A stretch of 28,584 nucleotides of DNA from DAOLCO01 sp964612555 (GTDB lineage Bacteria; Bdellovibrionota_C; UBA2361; SZUA-149; DAOLCO01). Shown piece by piece: positions 7,608 to 16,312 of the stretch. The first letter of the stretch is position 1. The number at the start of each line of letters is the position of its first letter. The stretch is from contig CAZTBW010000014.1 of assembly GCA_964612555.1 (NCBI GenBank), forward strand, positions 1-28,584, written 5' to 3'. The notes under the pieces were generated by a model that worked only from the letters and a program-made list of their open reading frames with translations, searched no databases and had not been told where the DNA came from. The translations under genes and the position numbers were made by a program.

Positions 7608-8594
7608 TTATGAAAGAACTTCAAGCCAGTATGCAAATAAACTTCCCAGCATTGCTTCAACTTCCACTCTTGGTTTCCAACCAAAATCCTTACCCGCCTT
7701 GGCATAACTTCCCATATGCTCCTGAATATCAGTAGCACGAACTCTGCTTTGGTCAATTTTAATTTCAGCTTCAACCCCTGCAATAGTAAGAAGCCTGGAT
7801 ATTAATTCTGACAACACATAGGCATTTCCCGAACACAGATTATATGCCTCTCCACTGCGTCCATTAAGGGCAGCCTCCCGGTATCCACGCACGATATCAG
7901 ATACATCAGAAAAATCACGTTTAACTTCAACATTCCCTACTTCAATTACCGCCTCTCGCTTACCAAGCTTGATCTCGGCAATCTGACGAGCAAAACTCGA
8001 AAGTGCAAATCTGTCCTCCTGATAGGGACCTACATGAGGAAAAGGACGAACAGAAACAATATGCAGACCATCCCGAACACTGAATTTATATCCAAGCTGC
8101 TCTGCTGCTGCTTTACTAACCCCATATGCAGAAATTGGTCTCATCTCTGCCTGCTCACTCAGGGGAAGTGTACCGGGTCGAGGAATACCATATACCTCAG
8201 ATGAACTCACAAGGAGTACCCGTGCAAGCGGACAACAGTCCCTCACCGCTTCAAGAAGATTCAAAGTACCCATGGTATTCACTTCAAAAACTTCTCGTGT
8301 TCCATCTTCTCCAGAAGGCACAAACGCCAAGGCTGCCAAATGAAATATAATATCAGGTTGCATGAGTGATACTACCTGACTCACCTCCTGAGGATTACAC
8401 ATATTCAGAGCAATATGCTGCACTGAGCGGGGCACTGCTTTTTTACGAGCCTCTTCCAATAGTTCTATTTCGGAAGATCGAACAATATCTTTTTGCGGAA
8501 GATACGTAAGAGCCACATCATCACGACACTCAACTAAATGTTTCGCAAGGTGCGTACCCGCAAAACCCAAACCACCTGTAACCAATACTCTCAT
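7608..8594 (-). CDS. rmd: GDP-6-deoxy-D-mannose reductase-like epimerase/reductase
   Basis: This is a short-chain (extended SDR) nucleotide-sugar enzyme of 328 residues. The Rossmann motif GGLGFAG lies at 7-13, SSSEVYG at 130-136, the catalytic pair is Y157-x3-K161, and RPFPHVGP lies at 183-190. It directly follows gmd, so its likely substrate is GDP-4-keto-6-deoxy-D-mannose and its product GDP-D-rhamnose. Related enzymes make GDP-6-deoxy-D-talose from the same substrate, and GDP-L-fucose synthase also uses it. The overall pattern resembles Rmd more than fucose synthase, but stereochemistry cannot be read from sequence. It acts in the cytoplasm to supply O-antigen or capsule precursors. Confidence 0.85.
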   Translation of the reverse strand: MRVLVTGGLGFAGTHLAKHLVECRDDVALTYLPQKDIVRSSEIELLEEARKKAVPRSVQHIALNMCNPQEVSQVVSLMQPDIIFHLAALAFVPSGEDGTREVFEVNTMGTLNLLEAVRDCCPLARVLLVSSSEVYGIPRPGTLPLSEQAEMRPISAYGVSKAAAEQLGYKFSVRDGLHIVSVRPFPHVGPYQEDRFALSSFARQIAEIKLGKREAVIEVGNVEVKRDFSDVSDIVRGYREAALNGRSGEAYNLCSGNAYVLSELISRLLTIAGVEAEIKIDQSRVRATDIQEHMGSYAKAGKDFGWKPRVEVEAMLGSLFAYWLEVLS

Positions 8595-8639
8595 GCTTTA
8601 TCTCTTCTACTTTTTCGCCTTTTTATTTTCTTGCCCTTT

Positions 8640-9614
8640 TTACTTTCTTAATCTGGATAATCTCTCAATATCAGCTTCTACCATCATTTTAACAAGACCC
8701 TTGAAATCTACTTCAGGTTTCCAGCCAAGTCTCTTTTCTGCCTTGGAAGGATTACCAATAAGCAAATCCACCTCAGCCGGACGTATAAAACGCTCATCTA
8801 TGACTACATATTTTTCCCAATCAAGATCAGCCACCTTAAATGCTTCCTCCACAAGATCTCTCACAGAAAAAGTCTTTCCCGTTGCAATCACATAATCATC
8901 CGGTTCATTCTGTTGCAACATAAGCCACATTGCTTTTACATAATCCCCCGCAAACCCCCAATCCCGCTTTGCATCAAGATTACCCATCCTAAGTTCATTT
9001 CTCATCCCCAGTACAATTCTTGCAACGCCATCCGAAACTTTTCTGGTTACAAACTCAAGACCTCGTCGTGGAGACTCATGATTAAATAAAATCCCCGACA
9101 CGGCAAAAAGGTCATAACTTTCCCGATAATTGATGGTGATATAATGTCCATAACATTTCGCAACACCATATGGAGATCGAGGATATAAAGGAGTAACCTC
9201 ACTCTGAGGCACTTCCTGAACACGCCCGTACATTTCAGAACTGGAAGCCTGGTACATTTTTATCTTTGGATTGACCACCCGAATTGCTTCAAGTACTCTC
9301 GTAACGCCAAGTGCGGTGTACTCACCTGTAAGAAGCGCCTGATCCCAACTTGTGGGGACAAAACTCTGAGCAGCAAGATTGTAAACCTCATCAGGTTTCA
9401 CCTCTTCCATCAAACGAATAAGGGACATCTGATCCAGAAGATCCCCCTGTCGTAACTCTATTGAGTCTCGAATATGTTCAATGCGCTCATAGTTTTCGCT
9501 ACTTGCCCTTCTGACCATACCCACAACACGGTATCCTTTTTCAAGTAACAATTCTGCCAGATACGATCCATCCTGCCCGGTAATTCCAGTAATTAAAGCC
9601 GTCTTTTTACTCAT
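8640..9614 (-). CDS. gmd: GDP-mannose 4,6-dehydratase
   Basis: Gmd converts GDP-D-mannose to GDP-4-keto-6-deoxy-D-mannose. It has 324 residues from the chosen start. The cofactor motif GITGQDG lies at 10-16, SSSEMYG at 124-130, the catalytic pair is Y149-x3-K153, and FNHESPRRG lies at 177-185. These are all signature positions of the family. The ATG at 9614 has AGGTG seven bases upstream. The ATG at 9620 would lie directly against that ribosome site, so it is less likely. The gene lies 45 bp downstream of manC, which makes its substrate, and 45 bp upstream of rmd, which uses its product. Confidence 0.96.
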   Translation of the reverse strand: MSKKTALITGITGQDGSYLAELLLEKGYRVVGMVRRASSENYERIEHIRDSIELRQGDLLDQMSLIRLMEEVKPDEVYNLAAQSFVPTSWDQALLTGEYTALGVTRVLEAIRVVNPKIKMYQASSSEMYGRVQEVPQSEVTPLYPRSPYGVAKCYGHYITINYRESYDLFAVSGILFNHESPRRGLEFVTRKVSDGVARIVLGMRNELRMGNLDAKRDWGFAGDYVKAMWLMLQQNEPDDYVIATGKTFSVRDLVEEAFKVADLDWEKYVVIDERFIRPAEVDLLIGNPSKAEKRLGWKPEVDFKGLVKMMVEADIERLSRLRK

Positions 9615-9659
9615 AATCATTCACCTGCACTAGCATATGAGACACTTTCCTCATTCATT

Positions 9660-10838
9660 TTAAATAAAATCAGTTTCTTTCTTTTTTTTCAAAACATCAA
9701 CCACATGACGCACCCGTTGTGCTTCACTTTTTTTGCATACTAAAAGACAGTCTTCAGTATCAACTATAATAACATCTTCAAGCCCAACTGCTGCTATCAA
9801 TCGTTTTTTCTTATTTGAATCACCCATAACTGAATCAAGCCCCATCTCTTTTGCAGAAAGCACGGCACAACCTTCAGATGCAAGCAGGATTACATCACCC
9901 TTCACTACATTTTGAAAGCCATCACTTGAATCCTTAATAGCAGACTCATACCAGGACGACCAAGACCCAATATCACTCCACTCAAAATTATGCCCCGGAA
10001 AAACAACAACATTACTCGCTTTTTCCATTACCCCAAAATCAACAGAAATAGATTCCAGCTCCTTGTACAGAGCATGCACCTGCTCCATAGATCCACTTCC
10101 TTTACTAATCATTTCCGCACACGCTTTGGTAATACGTGCAGTTTCAGGAAGTAAGGATTCAAGTGCTTCAAGAAACACAGAAGGTCTCCATACAAACATC
10201 CCGCTATTCCAGTAAAACTCTCCTGACTCAACATACGTATTTGCAGTGACAACATCGGGTTTCTCTACAAACTGCGCAACTGAAAATGCACCACTTGGCT
10301 TTCCGTCAGAGTCTTTATATGGAACACCTCTTCGTATATACCCATATCCTGTTTCGGGAGAATGCGGTTTAATTCCAATAGTGATAAGAACGCTTTCTTT
10401 TCTGGCAAGATCACATGCCTTCTTAAAAACTCCCCGAAGTTCCTCATCTCCGCTCACCAGATGATCTGCCGGAGTGCAAATCATCGGAATATCACCAACT
10501 GTCTGAAGAATATAATAAGCGGATAATCCAATACAAGCCGCAGTATTTTTTGCCAGGGGTTCCATCAATATCCCGGCAGAAGGAACCGTAGCCAAAACAA
10601 GTGCTGCCTGTTCCTGTGCGGTAACCACCATTGAAGCATTTGCTCCTACTAAAGACTCAAGTCGAGTCATTGAATCTTCTATAAGAGTTTTCCCGTTTTT
10701 TGAAAGAGGAAGAAACTGCTTGGGACGAGAAGCTCTACTAAGAGGCCAAAACCTGGTACCACTTCCGCCTGCCATCGTCACAAGGACAACATCCTTTTTT
10801 GGCTCCAGTTTTCCTTTAAAAAAATCACTTGCTTTCAT
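9660..10838 (-). CDS. manC: Mannose-1-phosphate guanylyltransferase
   Basis: This makes GDP-mannose from mannose 1-phosphate and GTP. The pyrophosphorylase signature GGSGTRFWPLS is at 24-34, followed by RPKQFL at 38-43. Later motifs include FVEKPD and WNSGMFVWRPSVF. At 392 residues it has the nucleotidyltransferase domain plus a short tail and lacks the phosphomannose isomerase domain of bifunctional AlgA/ManC proteins. Neither a mannose-6-phosphate isomerase nor a phosphomannomutase gene is in the window, so mannose 1-phosphate must come from enzymes encoded elsewhere. It heads the GDP branch of the sugar block, 27 bp downstream of rfbD. Confidence 0.94.
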   Translation of the reverse strand: MKASDFFKGKLEPKKDVVLVTMAGGSGTRFWPLSRASRPKQFLPLSKNGKTLIEDSMTRLESLVGANASMVVTAQEQAALVLATVPSAGILMEPLAKNTAACIGLSAYYILQTVGDIPMICTPADHLVSGDEELRGVFKKACDLARKESVLITIGIKPHSPETGYGYIRRGVPYKDSDGKPSGAFSVAQFVEKPDVVTANTYVESGEFYWNSGMFVWRPSVFLEALESLLPETARITKACAEMISKGSGSMEQVHALYKELESISVDFGVMEKASNVVVFPGHNFEWSDIGSWSSWYESAIKDSSDGFQNVVKGDVILLASEGCAVLSAKEMGLDSVMGDSNKKKRLIAAVGLEDVIIVDTEDCLLVCKKSEAQRVRHVVDVLKKKKETDFI

Positions 10839-10865
10839 AAATACCTGAATTAATGCTGCCCCAAA

Positions 10866-11765
10866 TTAATGTTCAACGTCGGCAATATGCATGTCAACAA
10901 ATTCACGCCAGGACGGTGGTCGTATCCCACTTATTTCAGTCAGTGAATCAACACTCAATTTGGAATATCCAGGACGTGGTGCAGGTCGACCGGATTCTGC
11001 TGTGGATTGCGGTAACACTCTACAGGAAGAACCATTTTTTTCAACAATATATTTTGCAACATCAAACCAGGTACCCTCATCATATGCTGAGGCATGCAGT
11101 ACTCCGGTTATTCGCTTATCCATTACATCCAGAATAACTTCAGATAACCAGTTTGTCCAGGTAAGGCTTCCTGTTTGATCATCTACTACTAAAAGCTCTT
11201 CCTTTTCCTTGGAGAGACGTGAAATGGTATCAATAAAATTCCTCCCCCCTTTCCCATGCAACCAGCTTGTCCTGATCACAAGAGAATTATCCGGATATAT
11301 CGCTCTTATGAAAGCTTCCCCAAGATACTTACTATACCCATACATACCTACAGGCGAGTTCTCTTCATTTTCCTTAAAAGGAACATGAGGTCGCTTAGTA
11401 TGCTTCTCCCCTCCAAACACATAATCAGTTGAAATATGAATCAGGTATATATTATTCTTTTTGCAAACCTCAGCAAGATTTCTGACTCCACTTGCATTAA
11501 TGTCAAGTGCAGTAGCATATTCCTTTTCTGCTCCATCAACATTGGTATATGCACTTGCATTAATAATAATAGAAGGTTTCCAGGAATCAATGAAGAACTG
11601 TAGCATTTCCAGATCTCGTACATCGACCTTTGCATAAGAACGAACATCAGGATGAGAGAATGCACCCCTCACATGGGGGCGCTTGTTCTTTTCACAGAGC
11701 GAGACCAGAGAAGTCCCTAACATCCCACTTGCCCCAATAATTCCAATAATAGCTTCAGAGCTCAC
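10866..11765 (-). CDS. rfbD: dTDP-4-dehydrorhamnose reductase
   Basis: RmlD/RfbD performs the last step to dTDP-L-rhamnose, an NAD(P)H-dependent reduction at C4. It has 299 residues, the usual size. The Rossmann motif GIIGASGMLG lies at 8-17, STDYVFGG at 112-119, and the catalytic pair is Y142-x3-K146. The GTG start at 11765 is supported by TGGAG eight bases upstream. It is 25 bp downstream of rfbB. The epimerase RfbC that normally provides its substrate is not in this cluster. A homologous reductase acting on the un-epimerised intermediate, giving dTDP-D-fucose for example, therefore cannot be excluded. Confidence 0.9.
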   Translation of the reverse strand: MSSEAIIGIIGASGMLGTSLVSLCEKNKRPHVRGAFSHPDVRSYAKVDVRDLEMLQFFIDSWKPSIIINASAYTNVDGAEKEYATALDINASGVRNLAEVCKKNNIYLIHISTDYVFGGEKHTKRPHVPFKENEENSPVGMYGYSKYLGEAFIRAIYPDNSLVIRTSWLHGKGGRNFIDTISRLSKEKEELLVVDDQTGSLTWTNWLSEVILDVMDKRITGVLHASAYDEGTWFDVAKYIVEKNGSSCRVLPQSTAESGRPAPRPGYSKLSVDSLTEISGIRPPSWREFVDMHIADVEH

Positions 11766-11790
11766 GCAATCACTCCAGAAAAATACTTCT

Positions 11791-12840
11791 TTATTCTATA
11801 GTCCCAAGAAGAATACGATTCCCATAATACTCTTCATAGAACTTCATATACTCTCCTGACTTAACTCTTTGCCACCATTCCAGGTTATTATTATACCATT
11901 CAATGGTTTGCTGTAACCCTTCTTCAAAGGCAACACGCGGCTCCCAACCAAGTTCCTTCTTTATTTTAGAGTAGTCGACCGCATACCTTCGGTCATGTCC
12001 CTTTCTGTCTTCTACATGGCGTATTAAATTAGCAGACTTACCCAGAAGTGAAAGAATACTTCTGGTTACTTCACTATTCTCTTTCTCTGACTCATCCGAA
12101 CCACCAATATTATACACCTCACCTGCCCGACCATTTTTGAGTACCATAAGAAGAGCACGAGAATGATCATCTACATGCAACCAGCTTCTTACATTTTTTC
12201 CATCTCCGTATAAGGGAAGAGGAATATCCTGAAGCGCATTTGTTATAAAAAGAGGTATCAGTTTTTCAGGAAACTGGTATGCCCCATAGTTATTTGTGCA
12301 GCGAGTAACCATGGCATGATACCCATGTGTCTTATACGCTGCAAGAACCAGGAGATCTGAAGCTGCTTTTGATGCTGAATATGCACTACTTGGATCAAGT
12401 GGAGTGTTTTCAGTAAATTTACCCGTTGGACCCAATGAACCATACACTTCATCAGTTGAAACATGAAGAAAACTAGAAACTGAAGAATCCATAGCCGCAT
12501 GCAGAAGTACCTGAGTACCTTCCACATTTGTTCTCACAAAGGAGAGTGGATCCACAATAGAACGATCAACATGACTTTCTGCTGCAAAATGGACGACTGC
12601 ATCAAATTTTTCATCAGAAAATAATTCACGAACCAGAACAGTGTCACGTATGTCACCTTTGACAAACCTGAAAGTGCTTACTTCTTCAAGCCCTTTAAGA
12701 TTTTCCAGATTTCCTGCATAAGTAAGCGCATCCAGCACTACAAGACTACCAATCCCTTGTCCTTTTCCTGCCCCTTCAAGCACCCACCTGACAAAATTCG
12801 ACCCGATAAATCCTGCGCCACCTGTTACCAGAACTTTCAT
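11791..12840 (-). CDS. rfbB: dTDP-glucose 4,6-dehydratase
   Basis: RfbB/RmlB turns dTDP-glucose into dTDP-4-keto-6-deoxyglucose using bound NAD. It has 349 residues. GGAGFIG is at 7-13, HFAAESHVDRS near 84-94, STDEVYG at 128-134 (the dehydratase D-E pair), Y154-x3-K158, and TRCTNNYGAYQFPEK at 179-193. The last motif is close to diagnostic for this family. It lies 17 bp downstream of rfbA, which makes its substrate. Confidence 0.97.
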   Translation of the reverse strand: MKVLVTGGAGFIGSNFVRWVLEGAGKGQGIGSLVVLDALTYAGNLENLKGLEEVSTFRFVKGDIRDTVLVRELFSDEKFDAVVHFAAESHVDRSIVDPLSFVRTNVEGTQVLLHAAMDSSVSSFLHVSTDEVYGSLGPTGKFTENTPLDPSSAYSASKAASDLLVLAAYKTHGYHAMVTRCTNNYGAYQFPEKLIPLFITNALQDIPLPLYGDGKNVRSWLHVDDHSRALLMVLKNGRAGEVYNIGGSDESEKENSEVTRSILSLLGKSANLIRHVEDRKGHDRRYAVDYSKIKKELGWEPRVAFEEGLQQTIEWYNNNLEWWQRVKSGEYMKFYEEYYGNRILLGTIE

Positions 12841-12857
12841 GAATACTAATTCCCTCT

Positions 12858-13592
12858 TTACATTGTAAGCTTATTTGCGCCTGACTCAGCAACAAGGTTC
12901 GTTGCTCTTCTAAGGGATTCAAATGTACCGGCGTCAGTCCACCACCCCTCAAGAACATCATATGTAAGATCCCCTCTTTCGAGATACATGTTATTTACAT
13001 CAGTAATTTCAAGCTCACCCCGAGCTGATGGTGAAAGAGAAGAGATAAATTTAAAAACCGAGGCATCGTAAAAATATATTCCGGTGACGGCAAGATTGGA
13101 TGGGGGATCTTTAGGCTTCTCGATTATTCTCTTTACCTTACCATCAACTAATTCAACCACACCAAAACGATTAGCATCAGGAACTTCCTTAAGAAGAATT
13201 TTTGCACCTGACTCCTGCTTCTCATAATCCTCTTTTGCCTTACAGATATTACCTTCAATGATATTATCTCCAAGAATGACACAAATCTTCTCACCACCCG
13301 CAAAAAATTCAGCAAGTGAGAGTGCCGCCGCAATACCTCCTTCTCCTTCCTGATATGTGTAATCCATATGCTTAAGACCAAACTCCTGCCCATTTCTGAG
13401 AAGTTTAAGAAAATCACCTGCAAAATGACCTCCTGTAACAACAAGAATGTCAGTTATCCCGGCATTAATCATTGCCTTGATTGGATAATAAATCATAGGC
13501 TGATCATAGACCGGTAACAAATGCTTGTTTGTCACAAGAGTACAAGGGGAAAGCCTTGAACCCAAACCACCAGCGAGAATTACTCCTTTCAT
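12858..13592 (-). CDS. rfbA: Glucose-1-phosphate thymidylyltransferase, short form
   Basis: RfbA/RmlA couples dTTP to glucose 1-phosphate. The signature GGLGSRLSP starts at residue 8, with NKHLLPVYDQPMIYYP following, then LGDNI near 107, EKPKDPPS in the middle and WTDAGTF close to the end. At 244 residues it is the short type. It lacks the ~50-residue C-terminal part of E. coli RmlA that carries the allosteric dTDP-rhamnose site, so feedback control may differ. It is first in the sugar block, 82 bp downstream of lptD. This is the widest gap in the block and a reasonable place for a promoter, although I could not assign one. Confidence 0.94.
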   Translation of the reverse strand: MKGVILAGGLGSRLSPCTLVTNKHLLPVYDQPMIYYPIKAMINAGITDILVVTGGHFAGDFLKLLRNGQEFGLKHMDYTYQEGEGGIAAALSLAEFFAGGEKICVILGDNIIEGNICKAKEDYEKQESGAKILLKEVPDANRFGVVELVDGKVKRIIEKPKDPPSNLAVTGIYFYDASVFKFISSLSPSARGELEITDVNNMYLERGDLTYDVLEGWWTDAGTFESLRRATNLVAESGANKLTM

Positions 13593-13674
13593 ACTGTTAT
13601 GTAATTACCTATTTTTTATTATTCAAAATACACACTACCGTACTATAGTGCTGCTCCACGATCAAACTTTGTAA

Positions 13675-16302
13675 TTATTGCCCGGAAACTCGCTCATTTC
13701 TCCCGCTTACATTAGTAAAAAAGGTATTACCCAGCTCTCCCAGCCCAAGCAAGGTCAGATTAAATGAAACCCGGGTATCATCGGGGTTTGTCTGATCGGT
13801 CACCAGAAAATCAAGCATCCAGCAGTTACATGAGCTGACTATTCTTATTCCCCCTCTTTGCTCAATAAAATCTTTTATCTGATCATCCCATCTACTGTAA
13901 TACCCGAGACGAATCCTGTCCGTAAGACCAAACTCAATTCCACTTTCAAGCTGACGGATACTGTTTTCAACAAAACGCAACCTGCTTCTAATCAGATCAC
14001 CACGATTGTTACTCAACTGCCCCTCAATTAAATAAGAACTGAATGAGTTCGATTCAAGATTAAAATCTGTCCTTGTTCTTACCCGGATATACTCATTGGG
14101 ATACATTGCCACATCTGCGGCTACATCTGAAAAGGAACTTGAGCTGGTAGAACCCGGAGGGTTGTCAAGAAGATTGTAACTTTGAGAAAGCCTGAACGTA
14201 AGCATCTCTTCAACATTCCCTCTTCTAAGAGAAGCATATTCGGTATCTGACAAGGGGTCTACTCCAAATTGCACACTCTCATCTAATGGACCTGAGGCAG
14301 ACAGACCTTGCAAATCTTCAACTCGGGGCGCAGTCTCTTCAACTCCATAGACATAAGGATTTCTCGGTTCATAGCGACCAAAGAAACGCTGAGTAATACC
14401 ATAATTGATCACATTTCTTTGTGCGAGCCGATCTTTTGAATCAAACTGAGGATTCATACTCTGATCTACATTTGCCACATACAGGTGTCTGATATTAGGC
14501 TCTATAGTATGCTTAACCCGAACCAGTTCCTGACTTTTTCCTGATTTTCCAAGCTCTCCAATAAATTTGAAAAAATTACCTTCCCTAAGTGGAATTACTT
14601 TCTCAAACACGGTACCTACCCGTGTATCAAGAGAGGGGATAAGACGATCTGAGGTTTTTGGTAAAAAATCATCTTCCTCAATTGGATCTATCATATCGTC
14701 AGAATCTGCAAGCCCTTCCTCAGTCGTCACTGTTTCAAGGGTATCTCGAGATGAAAGAGAGTAGTATGAAGCTCGCACTCCCCCCTGAATAGATCCTTCA
14801 AGATAATTTCCAATGAAAAAAGGTAGTTTTGCAGTTTCCTCAATCTCATGTCGCATACCCATGTAATCTTCTTTTCTAATGAAGTTCGTAGATGTCACAG
14901 AATGAGATAAAACGAGCCGAAGTCCAAACGGATTTTCACCAAAAGGGCGATAGTATTCCATGCCCGTAAGGGAAAGCTCGGGAAGTCTCTGAAACACGAA
15001 ATCATTACTGGTAACCATTGCCTGGTTGTATTCAGAAGAAAGGTCAAGGCTGAACGATTCACCTACGGGGGTTCGTACCACTGCTGAAGAAGTGACAAAT
15101 CGATCTTCCTGACGTGCGATTCTATCCCGTTCCATTTCCCGAGGTAGTAAATTATCACTGACGTAGTGCCCATCTATGATTAACTGGACAGGATGTCCCA
15201 AAACTTTGGTTGACCACGATTCATCAATAAACCCTGCATAACGCTGTTCTTTCAGATTCGGGTCTGCAATACCATCCACTCTTGTCCCTAACAGCCGCCC
15301 CTCTCGCTGAGCTTCATCAAAATAGAGAACGCCCATTTCAAGGTTATGATTCCGTGCAAACATTTTTCTAAACTCTATCTCCCCACCAGTCCTTATCTTT
15401 GCCTCATATACTGCCGTAACAGTAGCATCAGTAGAATTGTTTATAGCCCAGAAGAAAGGAACTGAGAGGCTAAACCCTGATCTTCTCCCAACACCAAACG
15501 TTGCGGGGAGAAATCCGGATTGGCGCTCAGTCTTGGCAGGGAAGAAAAGATATGGAAGATAAAACACTGGAAAATCATATACCCGCATGGACGAATTCCA
15601 TGCCTGTCCATAGCCATCTCTTTGAATTTTAGCTCTTTCAGAATAGATACTCCACGGAGGACAGTCATCACCATCAGGACAGACGCAGGTGGTCATAAAA
15701 GTATCAGATAACTTAAACTCATCCTGAGGGCTTCTTGTAATTTTTTTTGCTTTTACGTGATAATCCCCTTCGGCAAAGTAAAGCGTGGCGTCCTCCATCA
15801 GCGCTTCACCTGTTTCAAAATTCAAGCGGGCAGTTCGTGCAAGCAAGTTGGAATTAACGTCACTGACCCTGACATCATCCAAGAGTTCTGCTTCATTTTT
15901 CAGGGTATCAACTTTCGCTTGGGAGGCTTCAGCTATGAGAGAGGCATACGATATGATCACATTCCCTGCTGCTTCAAGGGTGCTTCCACTTGTATCAAAA
16001 TCAATGGTGTCTGCGGAAATATCAAAAGGCAGGCTTGCCCCCTGCACTGCTTTAGATGCTGAAGCCTGTGATCGTTTCTGTTTAAATTCCCGTTTCCTTT
16101 CAATTGCACGCTCACGCTTCATCTGATCTTCAAGGAATATGTAACGACGATCCGGGGGCATTACCTGAATCTGGGCAAACCCTTGAGTCGTGCCAAGCAA
16201 TATCAGTACAAACAGATAGACCAACCGCACAAAGTAACCCCGCACAAAATAACCCTGTCGAACTCCAAGGTCACTAACATGAGGCGGTACTGAAAATGCC
16301 AT
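13675..16302 (-). CDS. lptD: LPS-assembly protein LptD (outer-membrane translocon)
   Basis: LptD forms the beta-barrel that inserts LPS into the outer leaflet. It has 875 residues. A signal segment (hydrophobic core about 28-43, FAQ at its end) is preceded by an unusually long N-region. An OstA/LptA-like jellyroll spans about 90-190 (DISADTIDFD... GNVIISY). It is followed by the family landmark FPVFYLPYLFFPAKTERQSG near 244-263, then a long beta-rich barrel. The only cysteines are C206, C208, C214 and C825, C827. In E. coli, disulfides join N- and C-terminal cysteine pairs, but here the pattern differs. It starts 10 bp after accD. The C-terminus lacks a terminal phenylalanine. Confidence 0.9.
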   Translation of the reverse strand: MAFSVPPHVSDLGVRQGYFVRGYFVRLVYLFVLILLGTTQGFAQIQVMPPDRRYIFLEDQMKRERAIERKREFKQKRSQASASKAVQGASLPFDISADTIDFDTSGSTLEAAGNVIISYASLIAEASQAKVDTLKNEAELLDDVRVSDVNSNLLARTARLNFETGEALMEDATLYFAEGDYHVKAKKITRSPQDEFKLSDTFMTTCVCPDGDDCPPWSIYSERAKIQRDGYGQAWNSSMRVYDFPVFYLPYLFFPAKTERQSGFLPATFGVGRRSGFSLSVPFFWAINNSTDATVTAVYEAKIRTGGEIEFRKMFARNHNLEMGVLYFDEAQREGRLLGTRVDGIADPNLKEQRYAGFIDESWSTKVLGHPVQLIIDGHYVSDNLLPREMERDRIARQEDRFVTSSAVVRTPVGESFSLDLSSEYNQAMVTSNDFVFQRLPELSLTGMEYYRPFGENPFGLRLVLSHSVTSTNFIRKEDYMGMRHEIEETAKLPFFIGNYLEGSIQGGVRASYYSLSSRDTLETVTTEEGLADSDDMIDPIEEDDFLPKTSDRLIPSLDTRVGTVFEKVIPLREGNFFKFIGELGKSGKSQELVRVKHTIEPNIRHLYVANVDQSMNPQFDSKDRLAQRNVINYGITQRFFGRYEPRNPYVYGVEETAPRVEDLQGLSASGPLDESVQFGVDPLSDTEYASLRRGNVEEMLTFRLSQSYNLLDNPPGSTSSSSFSDVAADVAMYPNEYIRVRTRTDFNLESNSFSSYLIEGQLSNNRGDLIRSRLRFVENSIRQLESGIEFGLTDRIRLGYYSRWDDQIKDFIEQRGGIRIVSSCNCWMLDFLVTDQTNPDDTRVSFNLTLLGLGELGNTFFTNVSGRNERVSGQ
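16225..16254. repeat. In-frame 15-bp tandem duplication in the lptD signal region
   Basis: The plus-strand unit CCGCACAAAGTAACC (16225-16239) is repeated at 16240-16254 with one base change. On the coding strand this doubles the pentapeptide GYFVR just before the hydrophobic core of the signal peptide. It keeps the frame and lengthens the positively charged N-region. Confidence 0.85.
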
Positions 16303-16312
16303 ACGTTGTCAT

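Noticed and set aside
15785..16126. 113-codon plus-strand frame inside lptD
   Set aside because: It lies wholly opposite the well-supported lptD gene and has no family features.
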